Below are positions 22,814 through 28,943 of a stretch of DNA of 64,000 nucleotides, one piece after another (position 1 is the stretch's first letter; every line of letters begins with the position of its first letter). Source of the stretch: Vreelandella sp031769195 (GTDB lineage: Bacteria > Pseudomonadota > Gammaproteobacteria > Pseudomonadales > Halomonadaceae). The stretch lies in contig NZ_JAVHNP010000002.1 of NCBI RefSeq assembly GCF_031769195.1, forward strand, positions 496,001 to 560,000, given 5' to 3'. Under the pieces are notes generated by a model. That model did no database searches and was not told where the DNA came from. It saw only the letters and a list, made by a program, of their open reading frames with translations. Position numbers and translations under genes: made by a program.

Positions 22814-23220
22814 GGCGACTCACTAAAGCCGAGCGCGCAGAGCTGCTCTGCATGTTCAAAGGGCGCTGCGCCTACTGTGGGGAAGAGCTCGGTAAGCGTT
22901 GGCATGCTGACCACGTTAAGGCTGTGTTCCGTCGGCATAAGCTGATTCGCCAGCCTGGGCAGGGCTATAAAACCCAGTTGGTAGGGGCTGATCGCATTGA
23001 AAACGATGCGCTCGACAACTTCATGCCCGCTTGCGCGCCATGCAACCTCTCTAAGGCGACATACACGCTAGATCAGTGGCGCGATGTGCTGGCTGGCTAC
23101 GTTGGCGCGCTTGACCGTAATGCACCCACTTATCGCATGGCCAAGAAACACGGTTTGATCGTAGAGACGCATATCAGGGTTGAGTTCTATTTCGAGAAGC
23201 TGGCAAGGGAGGCTGCGTAA
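22810..23220 (+). CDS. HNH endonuclease-like protein
   Basis: A 136-residue HNH nuclease: CAYCGEELGKRWHADHVKAV gives the first Cys pair and the ADH metal-binding core, and NDALDNFMPACAPCNLSKAT gives the Asn and second Cys pair. It probably nicks or cuts DNA during phage replication or recombination. As part of the contiguous early operon it looks like a regular member rather than a homing insertion. Confidence 0.82.
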   Translation: MRRLTKAERAELLCMFKGRCAYCGEELGKRWHADHVKAVFRRHKLIRQPGQGYKTQLVGADRIENDALDNFMPACAPCNLSKATYTLDQWRDVLAGYVGALDRNAPTYRMAKKHGLIVETHIRVEFYFEKLAREAA

Positions 23221-23531
23221 TGCTGCCCAATGAGTGCTACCTGCCCACCAAACCGCACCGTAGCCCTCAGTGGCTCAGCAACGTGCACGAGATTGATAGC
23301 TGTGTGTTATGCGGAGCATGGGGCATCCAAGCGGCCCATAGTAACCAGCACCGTGGTGGCAGCCAAAAGGCCAGTGATGCACTGACCGCCGCGCTTTGCC
23401 CCAAGTGCCACCATGCAATTGATAACGGCAAAGACTTGAGCCGCGAAGAGCGCAGGGCGCGGATGAATGAAGCCATTGTGCTGACACTGGACCAACTCGC
23501 CAGGCGCGGCCTGGTTAGGGCGGTGAAATGA
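23220..23531 (+). CDS. YbcO-like (DUF1364/DUF968-type) nuclease
   Basis: A 103-residue zinc-binding protein: SCVLCGAWGIQAAHSN and ALCPKCHHAIDNGKDL form the Cys/His frame seen in YbcO-type phage nucleases (CxxC...AH...LCxxCHxxID). It lies between HNH and rusA genes as in lambdoid nin-type regions. Start overlaps the preceding stop by one base (TAATG). Confidence 0.72.
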   Translation: MLPNECYLPTKPHRSPQWLSNVHEIDSCVLCGAWGIQAAHSNQHRGGSQKASDALTAALCPKCHHAIDNGKDLSREERRARMNEAIVLTLDQLARRGLVRAVK

Positions 23532-23899
23532 AGCTGTTTGTTCCCTATATCGCCAGCAGTACCAACGTCGCCCTGCGAGCTAATAAGCACGCCAACAACC
23601 GTGAGGTGAAAGCGGCTGCGTGGGCGTGCAAGGCCGCCTGCCAAGGTGTTGCACCTGTTACCTGCAGGGTAGACCTGGTGTTTCGCCCACGGTTGGGCAA
23701 GGGCGACCGTATGCGCGACACCAGCAACTACTCAATCAGCATGAAGCACATCGAGGATGGGCTGGTGGCTGCCGGACTGTTGCCGGACGACAGAGGGCAG
23801 TACGTGCGCCGCGTGATATTGGACCCACCCGAGGTAGACCGGAAATCCGAAAGCGGGACGTGGGTAGAAATCATCCCTGTCAGCGAGGTGGCTGCGTGA
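23528..23899 (+). CDS. rusA: RusA-like Holliday junction resolvase
   Basis: A 123-residue RusA-family endonuclease that cuts four-way junctions. The core RMRDTSNYSISMKHIEDGLVAAGLLPDDRGQYVRRV keeps the spaced Asp residues (RDTSN; DGL; PDDRG) and Lys expected of RusA, and the C-terminal VEIIPV strand fits. Start overlaps the upstream stop (ATGA). Confidence 0.87.
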   Translation: MKLFVPYIASSTNVALRANKHANNREVKAAAWACKAACQGVAPVTCRVDLVFRPRLGKGDRMRDTSNYSISMKHIEDGLVAAGLLPDDRGQYVRRVILDPPEVDRKSESGTWVEIIPVSEVAA

Positions 23900-24204
23900 T
23901 TGATCGCCCAACGCAATGGCCCGATGGCCGAAAGCTGGGTGGGGAGGATGGCTACCCACCCAAATGGCATGAGTGGGCCAGACAGTGCGAGCTGAAGTTC
24001 GTCTTGAGGGAAATGCTCAGCGTGCCCAAAGAGAGCCGTAAAGCTGTGCATGACAAGTGGTTAAAGAAATTCCCACACGCAACAACGCAACGCCTGAAAA
24101 GCGTTTGGGATGAGGTAGTTGCAGAGATAAGCGCAACGCAGCAGGCAACAAAACGCAACAGTTGCGCAATAACGCAACGAAAACGCAACGGTAGGGGGAA
24201 GTGA
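23896..24204 (+). CDS. Basic hypothetical protein carrying a repeat-rich 3' end
   Basis: A 102-residue protein starting at GTG overlapping the rusA stop (GTGA). The N-terminus IDRPTQWPDGRKLGGEDGYPPKWHEW and KESRKAVHDKWLKKFPHAT are helical and basic. The last third is biased (TQQATKRNSCAITQRKRNGRGK) because the DNA holds many CGCAAC repeats. Phage proteins of this type often precede a Q-like antiterminator. Function unknown. Confidence 0.65.
   Translation: MIDRPTQWPDGRKLGGEDGYPPKWHEWARQCELKFVLREMLSVPKESRKAVHDKWLKKFPHATTQRLKSVWDEVVAEISATQQATKRNSCAITQRKRNGRGK
24077..24190 (+). repeat. Clustered CGCAAC repeats
   Basis: Seven CGCAAC words (mostly ACGCAAC, with an inverted GTTGCG) lie in about 115 bp at the end of the 102-residue gene, directly ahead of the Q-position gene. 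Confidence 0.7.
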
Positions 24205-25001
24205 TGCGATATATCTCGGCTAGGCAAATGATCTTTGATGCGTATCACATGCGCCGTGGTAACAGCCCTATCGCTGACCTGTTTGACAATCTCAAGCGGA
24301 TACGGGAGCGCGTGGGGGATAACGGGGCCAAGCTGCGTAGCTTGATGGCAGAGCATAAGCGGAACGTAAAGGCGCTAACCAATGCAGGGCCTTTTGACGC
24401 CAACCTCGATGAACTCAAACAGGCAGTCGCGAACAGCGAGCGCCGATTATCCGAAATGAGAACCGCGCTCGAGGATGTGTCGAAGTCGAGCAATGAGGGG
24501 GCAAGCCCCGATAACGATTGGCGAATCGTGCATGGTTTGGAAGCTGGGCAGGTTATCAGCGCAGTCGAGCGTCAGCCGCAACACTTGCAGGCGCTGGCAC
24601 GTTACTGTTTTGGCCCGTTCACCCGCGATGAGCTCGCAGAGGATCTAGAGTGGATACACGCCGCGTTGATGCATGTCGGCATGCAGATGCGCTTGCCAGG
24701 TCAGGGTCAGGCTGAACGGCCACCGGCAGAGGTTGCTCGTCAGTTGCGTTGGATCGTGTCGGCGGCGATTCACCACCATGCCGAGACAACGTACCCGTAC
24801 AACCGACCAGGGCTGCATAATCCCCGCCGGATTGCTGTATGGATTGAGGAGGAGCATGGAGAAGAGATTGATGTGCGCCGCTGGTCAGCGCATGGGCGAA
24901 CTTGCTGGAAGGGCGTGTGGGAGAGGTTACTGGATACGCTGGATCGTTGGGAGTGTGCGGCGTTGGCACCGGTAGCGGGATTGATCTATTCTGCAGCTTA
25001 A
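24204..25001 (+). CDS. Protein in the late-regulator (Q) position
   Basis: A 265-residue protein, not confidently recognised. The N-terminus MRYISARQMIFDAYHMRRGNSPIADLFDNLKRI is followed by a coiled-coil-like NLDELKQAVANSERRLSEM, then two helical domains with AIHHHAETTYPYNRPGLHNPRRIAVWIEEEHG. It is the last gene of the early right operon, directly upstream of the cargo and lysis genes, exactly where lambdoid phages encode the antiterminator Q. That regulatory role is inferred from position. AGGGGGAAG precedes the ATG. Confidence 0.6.
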   Translation: MRYISARQMIFDAYHMRRGNSPIADLFDNLKRIRERVGDNGAKLRSLMAEHKRNVKALTNAGPFDANLDELKQAVANSERRLSEMRTALEDVSKSSNEGASPDNDWRIVHGLEAGQVISAVERQPQHLQALARYCFGPFTRDELAEDLEWIHAALMHVGMQMRLPGQGQAERPPAEVARQLRWIVSAAIHHHAETTYPYNRPGLHNPRRIAVWIEEEHGEEIDVRRWSAHGRTCWKGVWERLLDTLDRWECAALAPVAGLIYSAA

Positions 25002-25025
25002 GTCAATTCAAATTAAACATATAAT
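24998..25025 (+). promoter_or_regulatory. Candidate late or cargo promoter
   Basis: A consensus TATAAT (25020-25025) with a poor -35 (TTAAGT) 16 bp upstream, in the gap after the Q-position gene. It could be the late promoter or a moron promoter. A start only a few bases before the ATG at 25037 would exclude its Shine-Dalgarno, which weakens the second reading. Confidence 0.4.
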
Positions 25026-25036
25026 GGAGCCTAAAC

Positions 25037-25240
25037 ATGACAGATAAGAGAAAGCCTTCAAATAATAACGATAAGCCAAGCAAGGGGCGGGAAGATATAC
25101 CTTCTTGGGGTAACAGGCCTGTTTACGATGGAGTGCCCATCGGCGATCGTATCGATAGTGATCGTATGAATGAGACTCGTGGTACAGGCCCCAGAGCTCC
25201 AGCTGATATTAAGGGTGGCAATAAAGGTAGAAAAAGGTGA
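25037..25240 (+). CDS. Small disordered polar protein, cargo region
   Basis: A 67-residue, highly polar protein (TDKRKPSNNNDKPSKGRED; GTGPRAPADIKGGNKGRKR) that is probably disordered and basic at the C-terminus. GGAG precedes it. It overlaps the start of a membrane-protein gene by 4 bp, so the two form a coupled pair. Its AT-richer composition suggests cargo. Function unknown. Confidence 0.6.
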   Translation: MTDKRKPSNNNDKPSKGREDIPSWGNRPVYDGVPIGDRIDSDRMNETRGTGPRAPADIKGGNKGRKR

Positions 25241-25638
25241 GCTTACAATCTTGCTGGGATAGCTTCTATAGCCACACTGGCAGCGCTAGCACTGTGGCTA
25301 GGCAGCTTGCGTTTGCTGGCATAGCGGTTATCTGGATATTCACCAATAATGAAGATGGTGGAATGTCCTTACCTGCTAGCCTGCTTTGGCCAGCACTCAT
25401 TTTTGTAAGTGCGTTAGCATCAGACTTCTTGCAGTATGTATCCATGTCGTTGGTGTGGTTTTTTTTTACTAGGCACAAAGAAAAACAGCTAGGTGCAGAT
25501 TTCGAGGGTTCTTTTTCCTGGAGTCCAGCCATCAATTATCCCGGTTACACTTTCTTTTGGCTTAAATGCTCGCTTGTCCTTGCTGGCTATCTCCTTTTGG
25601 GCGTTTTCATTTACCAGCAAATCAAACTAGTCTCTTAG
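25237..25638 (+). CDS. Three-helix membrane protein, cargo region
   Basis: A 133-residue inner-membrane protein with helices around VARQLAFAGIAVIWIFT, LLWPALIFVSALASDFLQYVSM and FWLKCSLVLAGYLLLGVFIY. It starts at GTG overlapping the upstream stop. The pair (polar partner plus membrane protein) lies at the site where lambdoid phages carry lysogenic-conversion genes. It might be a holin-type protein or an immunity/exclusion protein; neither is shown. Confidence 0.65.
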   Translation: MSLQSCWDSFYSHTGSASTVARQLAFAGIAVIWIFTNNEDGGMSLPASLLWPALIFVSALASDFLQYVSMSLVWFFFTRHKEKQLGADFEGSFSWSPAINYPGYTFFWLKCSLVLAGYLLLGVFIYQQIKLVS

Positions 25639-25687
25639 CTTGCACATTGTGCCAGAAATAGCTAATCTAATCCCACTATCCATTTCT

Positions 25688-25713
25688 ACGCCTCGGCTTT
25701 GCCGGGGCGTTTT
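25688..25713 (+). terminator. Terminator after the cargo pair
   Basis: ACGCCTCGGC/GCCGGGGCGT forms a 10-bp stem with a TTT loop and a short T-run. Confidence 0.8.
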
Positions 25714-25723
25714 GCTGTGAGGC
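25714..25723 (+). promoter_or_regulatory. GTGA-loop hairpin at the 25731 gene
   Basis: GCT-GTGA-GGC (one U-G pair) eight bases before a GTG start. A weak member of the GNRA-hairpin set; it contains the GAGG ribosome site. Confidence 0.4.
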
Positions 25724-25730
25724 CCTGCGA

Positions 25731-26327
25731 GTGCCGCCGTTGCTGCCAGAGTATTTAGATAACCCAGTTGCCGTTGTTGTGAGCAACTCATCACCAGAAT
25801 GGTGGGAGACTGCAGCTTCCCTGGGCTCGCCTATAGTTGGTTTGGCAGGTGTGGCGGTGGGTGCTCTACTAACTCATAAGCTTGGCAGGCAGCAAGAACG
25901 TAAGCGCACAAGACTTCAAAAGCTTGAAGAGTTATCTTCCCGATCTAGGGGTATGTATACAGAAACCTGCAAGTTTATTGATCGCATTCAAAAAGTTGCT
26001 CAATCAAGCGTTGCAGCATCTGATGATGGTAGCGTTTACATAGATTATGCATCATTGCCTGAGGCCAGCACGATCAACGCAGATATCAATGCATTAGAAT
26101 TTCTCGTGCAAGTACATTGCCCAGAGCTAAATGGTAAATGCTCAGTTTTTATTGATCAAATAGTTGGCCTTTACGGAGGTGTCCAACTTGATACGGCGTT
26201 TAAATTTGACTGCTTTGAAAGTTATCAAGCCTTCTATAAGGGTCTGCTGATCGACAGGGGCCGAGCTTTAACATCGCAAATTGATTTACAGCAGTCGGCA
26301 ATTAACGAAGCGCGAAAGCTGTCCTGA
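25731..26327 (+). CDS. Single-helix membrane-anchored protein, cargo region
   Basis: A 198-residue protein with a short N-terminus, one membrane helix (LGSPIVGLAGVAVGALLTHKL), a basic patch (GRQQERKRTRLQKLEEL), and a mostly helical cytosolic domain. Start at GTG with GAGG upstream. Terminators lie on both sides, so it is a separate unit in the cargo slot ahead of lysis genes. AT-richer than structural genes. Function unknown. Confidence 0.65.
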   Translation: MPPLLPEYLDNPVAVVVSNSSPEWWETAASLGSPIVGLAGVAVGALLTHKLGRQQERKRTRLQKLEELSSRSRGMYTETCKFIDRIQKVAQSSVAASDDGSVYIDYASLPEASTINADINALEFLVQVHCPELNGKCSVFIDQIVGLYGGVQLDTAFKFDCFESYQAFYKGLLIDRGRALTSQIDLQQSAINEARKLS

Positions 26328-26331
26328 ATTC

Positions 26332-26358
26332 AAAGCCTTGCCATTCGGCGGGGCTTTT
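26332..26358 (+). terminator. Terminator before the lysis genes
   Basis: AAAGCCTTGCC/GGCGGGGCTTT, an 11-bp stem with two U-G pairs and an ATTC loop, followed by T. Confidence 0.78.
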
Positions 26359-26367
26359 CACTTTCTA

Positions 26368-26381
26368 CTGTCGTGAGACAG
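26368..26381 (+). promoter_or_regulatory. GTGA-loop hairpin upstream of the endolysin
   Basis: CTGTC-GTGA-GACAG, a 5-bp stem, lies directly before the AGGT ribosome site of the endolysin gene. Confidence 0.7.
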
Positions 26382-26393
26382 CAGGTACCTAAT

Positions 26394-27020
26394 ATGACTA
26401 CCTCCCTCAAGCAGCGGCTGGTCGCCTCGGTCATTGACCGTGAGGGCGGCTACGTCAATCACTCCTCTGATCGTGGCGGCCCCACCAATTACGGCATTAC
26501 GCTAGCGGTAGCACGGGCTAATGGCTACTACGGTGAGATGCGAGAGCTGCCCAAGTCGCTGGCCGTGCGTATCTATGAGGCTCGCTACTGGACGAGCATT
26601 CGTCTCGACCGCATTGCACCGATCAGCGCCACGCTGGCCGAATACCTTTTCGATTTTGGTGTTCACTCTGGCCCAGGTCGATCAGCCAAAGAACTACAGC
26701 GCACCCTCAACGTGCTGAACAATCGCGGCAAGCTGTTCTCCGACCTCAAAGAAGACGGTGCCGTTGGTCCCGCCACGCTGGATGCACTCGACGCTTTTCG
26801 CAAGGCGCGGGGCGGTTCAGGACTTTATGTGCTGGCTGAGTCTATCAATGGCGTCCGCATTGCCTTCTGTCGTGGTCTCGCCGAGCGGGACGAGCGACAA
26901 GAGGACTTCGCTTATGGTTGGTTCAAACGCATCGTCAACCTTCGCAGTGAAGTCGAAAGCGACCAGGCAGAACGCCTGGTAGCAACGCTATACAGCGAGA
27001 TCGCTACGGAGGTGGCCTGA
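26394..27020 (+). CDS. Endolysin, GH108-type N-acetylmuramidase
   Basis: A 208-residue cell-wall hydrolase. The N-terminal VIDREGGYVNHSSDRGGPTNYGIT carries the catalytic Glu (EGGY) and family signature of glycoside hydrolase 108. The C-terminal part (LQRTLNVLNNR, DGAVGPATLDAL, YGWFKRIVNLRSE) is the peptidoglycan-binding PG_binding_3-like half. It cuts the glycan chain for host lysis. ATG 26394 is preferred to an in-frame GTG seven codons earlier because AGGT precedes it. It leads the lysis cassette and is coupled to the next gene. Confidence 0.92.
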   Translation: MTTSLKQRLVASVIDREGGYVNHSSDRGGPTNYGITLAVARANGYYGEMRELPKSLAVRIYEARYWTSIRLDRIAPISATLAEYLFDFGVHSGPGRSAKELQRTLNVLNNRGKLFSDLKEDGAVGPATLDALDAFRKARGGSGLYVLAESINGVRIAFCRGLAERDERQEDFAYGWFKRIVNLRSEVESDQAERLVATLYSEIATEVA

Positions 27021-27322
27021 TGGCCCAGGAGCGAGACGTGAAACCTTCCGTATTCGAGCGGCATATGCAGACAGGAATCCAAGTGCTGTTGGTAGCACTG
27101 TGTATTTGGGCCGGTGCTCAGCTGGTAAAGCTGGGGCAGCAGTCAGTGGTGCTGGAGGAGCGGTTGACCACGCAAGGGCTCATGCTTCAGGAGCTTCGCC
27201 ACGAGCTGAAAAGCTGGGGCGACACCTACTATCGCGCTACTGATGCACGCCGTGAGCTAGACCAAATCGAAACCCGCATCGACAACCTGAACAGCCGTGT
27301 ATCGGCGCTGGAGACCCAATAA
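27020..27322 (+). CDS. Small single-helix membrane protein of the lysis cassette
   Basis: A 100-residue protein with one membrane helix (GIQVLLVALCIWAGAQLV) and a C-terminal coiled coil (RELDQIETRIDNLNSRVSALE). The form (one N-terminal helix plus a periplasmic coiled coil) resembles Rz-type spanins or small holins. It sits between endolysin and a holin-like gene, overlapping both by one base. Confidence 0.65.
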   Translation: MAQERDVKPSVFERHMQTGIQVLLVALCIWAGAQLVKLGQQSVVLEERLTTQGLMLQELRHELKSWGDTYYRATDARRELDQIETRIDNLNSRVSALETQ

Positions 27323-27876
27323 TGGAGTGGCGTGACATTGCGCAGACCGTGGGGAAGATCGCGCCGATTGCTGGCGGTGCTCTTGCTGGCAAGGCTGGCT
27401 CTGCAGTTGGCAGCATCATCGCTGGCGTTCTGGGTGTTGAAGAGCGTCCGGAAGCGGTGGAAGCCGCTATTCAGGCAGATCCGCAAGCTGTAGAGCGCTT
27501 GCGGCGGCTTGAGCAAGAGCATGAGCGAGAAATGCTTAAGCTCTCCCTTGAATCAGAAACTGCTCGCTTGTCAGAGATCAATCAGACGATGCGGGCCGAG
27601 GTTGGGAGTGAGTCGACGTTCCGCGCAGGTTGGCGACCCTTCAATGGCTGGATGCTGGCCTTGTCACTGGCGTCTGTGAATTTCGGGCTGATTGGCGTCA
27701 TCATCAAGGACCCCACCCAGCTATCGGTTGTTGTCGATGTGCTGATTTGGTCGGTAGCTGCCCAAGCCGCTGTTCAAGGCGTGAATATCAAACAGCGCTC
27801 AAATGACAAGGCTCGCCAGATGGGCCAAACGCCTTCCGGCTTCATGGATGCAATCAGCGCCATTCGGAAGCGTTAA
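27322..27876 (+). CDS. Holin-like protein (3-TM phage holin family)
   Basis: A 184-residue protein. The glycine-rich N-terminus (GGALAGKAGSAVGSIIAGVLG) could form a first helix, followed by a coiled coil of acidic/basic residues, then FRAGWRPFNGWMLALSLASVNFGLIGVII and LSVVVDVLIWSVAAQAAVQG as membrane helices. The RPFNGW block is typical of the 3TM holin/gene-transfer-release family. It should form lesions in the inner membrane to release the endolysin. Confidence 0.75.
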   Translation: MEWRDIAQTVGKIAPIAGGALAGKAGSAVGSIIAGVLGVEERPEAVEAAIQADPQAVERLRRLEQEHEREMLKLSLESETARLSEINQTMRAEVGSESTFRAGWRPFNGWMLALSLASVNFGLIGVIIKDPTQLSVVVDVLIWSVAAQAAVQGVNIKQRSNDKARQMGQTPSGFMDAISAIRKR

Positions 27877-27883
27877 TAAGTTC

Positions 27884-27995
27884 TCGCCGTGAGGCGACAC
27901 GCCACGCTGTGAAGCGTTGCACCGGCCGCGCTGTGAAGCGCCGCCAGGCCATGCCGTGAGGCAGTGCCACCCCTTCGCCGCACGCTGTGAAGCGT
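27884..27995 (+). repeat. Array of five GTGA-tetraloop hairpins
   Basis: Five hairpins in 112 bases: TCGCC-GTGA-GGCGA (27884), ACGCT-GTGA-AGCGT (27904), GCGCT-GTGA-AGCGC (27928), TGCC-GTGA-GGCA (27952) and ACGCT-GTGA-AGCGT (27982). Loop sequence is constant while stems co-vary. No reading frame crosses the array. It lies between lysis and packaging genes and is expected to act in RNA. Confidence 0.85.
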
Positions 27996-28050
27996 CCGGC
28001 CTCTTTTGGTATGCTGTCCCAAAACGCTAATTGAGGTGAGGGGCAGTAGG

Positions 28051-28317
28051 ATGGAAACACTCAGAGTCGATCAGCATTTGTCGATCAGAACTGCCAATGT
28101 TCTGAGGTACAACGGCTATGACATTTCAAAGCCGAACCCTGAGCTTCAGAGGATTGTAGAAACGGAGGCGTGGCAGGAGTTAGATAATTTCGGCCCCAAG
28201 CGCAGGGATGAACTGAACCAAGCATTAGCGGCTGTGCAAAAGCAGTTGCCGGAGAGCATTGCCACGGCAATTGAGCTACTGGAAGCACATGGTTATACCG
28301 TGACCCCGCCTACGTAG
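28051..28317 (+). CDS. Small protein resembling the RNA polymerase alpha C-terminal domain
   Basis: An 88-residue protein: VDQHLSIRTANVLRYNGYDI, then LQRIVETEAWQELDNFGPKRRDELNQAL. The L-S-x-R-x-x-N-x-L and L-x-N-F/L-G-x-K-x-x-x-E patterns and their spacing match the helix-hairpin-helix fold of RpoA alpha-CTD (compare LTVRSANCL and LLKTPNLGKKSLTEIKDVL in the host subunit). It could contact DNA, sigma or polymerase and modulate transcription. AGGTGAGGGG precedes the ATG. It follows the hairpin array and precedes the terminase. Confidence 0.65.
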   Translation: METLRVDQHLSIRTANVLRYNGYDISKPNPELQRIVETEAWQELDNFGPKRRDELNQALAAVQKQLPESIATAIELLEAHGYTVTPPT

Positions 28318-28341
28318 ATCACATATCAGACTGAATTTATT

Positions 28342-28373
28342 GGAGACGCTGCCAGCAATGGTGGCGTTTTTTT
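28342..28373 (+). promoter_or_regulatory. Shine-Dalgarno/hairpin/start element of the small terminase
   Basis: GGAG (28342-28345) is followed at once by a 9-bp hairpin, ACGCTGCCA-GCAA-TGGTGGCGT (28346-28367), then six T and the ATG at 28374. Folding would bring GGAG to about six bases from the start. Stem plus T-run also resembles a terminator. Confidence 0.65.
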
Positions 28374-28943
28374 ATGGCTAAACGAAACGACTGGGAGCTG
28401 ATCGAGCGGGAATACAGAACCGGCCGTTTCTCACTGGCCCAGCTTGAAGCACGACACGGCGTTAACCGCTCCAACATTTCCCGCCGTGCTAAGAAGTACG
28501 GCTGGGAGAAAGACCTAACTGATCGCGTCCGTGAGCGCACACAGCAGAAAATAGCCCGGGCATCGCTGCCCCCAGAAGCGCAAGCCACGCTTGATGACGA
28601 GGTAGTCGAGCAGGCCGCGAACGAGAATGCCGCAGTCGTGAAGGGGCACAGAAAAACCCTTGAGCGTTGGCGGGGCATCACTGAGCGTTTCGCTGTGCTG
28701 CTGGAGAGCCAGCTGGCCGAAGGCAAGATCAAGGTAGACCTGCCCACGGGCGGGGTGGCCGAAATCGATGTGCCGCTGGAATACGTCGGCAAGTGCATGG
28801 GCCATGGCACCCAAGCGTTGGAGCGTGTCGTGAAGTTGGAACGTCAGAACTATGGGCTGGACGCCAGCGACAAGGACGAAGGCGTTAAGTCGTTTGAAGA
28901 GCTAATGGCAGAGGTCGCGCCAAGTGATTCTGGGGCCGAGTGA
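28374..28943 (+). CDS. Terminase small subunit
   Basis: A 189-residue DNA-recognition subunit. The N-terminal DWELIEREYRTGRFSLAQLEARHGVNRSNISRRAKKYGWEKD is a homeodomain-like HTH typical of small terminases, followed by a long helical oligomerisation region and an acidic C-terminus. It should recognise the packaging site and partner the large subunit, whose gene starts inside its last 20 bp. Confidence 0.82.
   Translation: MAKRNDWELIEREYRTGRFSLAQLEARHGVNRSNISRRAKKYGWEKDLTDRVRERTQQKIARASLPPEAQATLDDEVVEQAANENAAVVKGHRKTLERWRGITERFAVLLESQLAEGKIKVDLPTGGVAEIDVPLEYVGKCMGHGTQALERVVKLERQNYGLDASDKDEGVKSFEELMAEVAPSDSGAE

Noticed and set aside
24077..24190. CGCAAC cluster as a CRISPR array
   Set aside because: Words are six to seven bases with irregular spacing inside a gene, with no spacer structure or cas genes anywhere in the window.
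27884..27995. Hairpin array as a set of plain intrinsic terminators
   Set aside because: No T-runs follow the individual stems, stems are only 4-5 bp, and the loop is constant, which terminators do not require.
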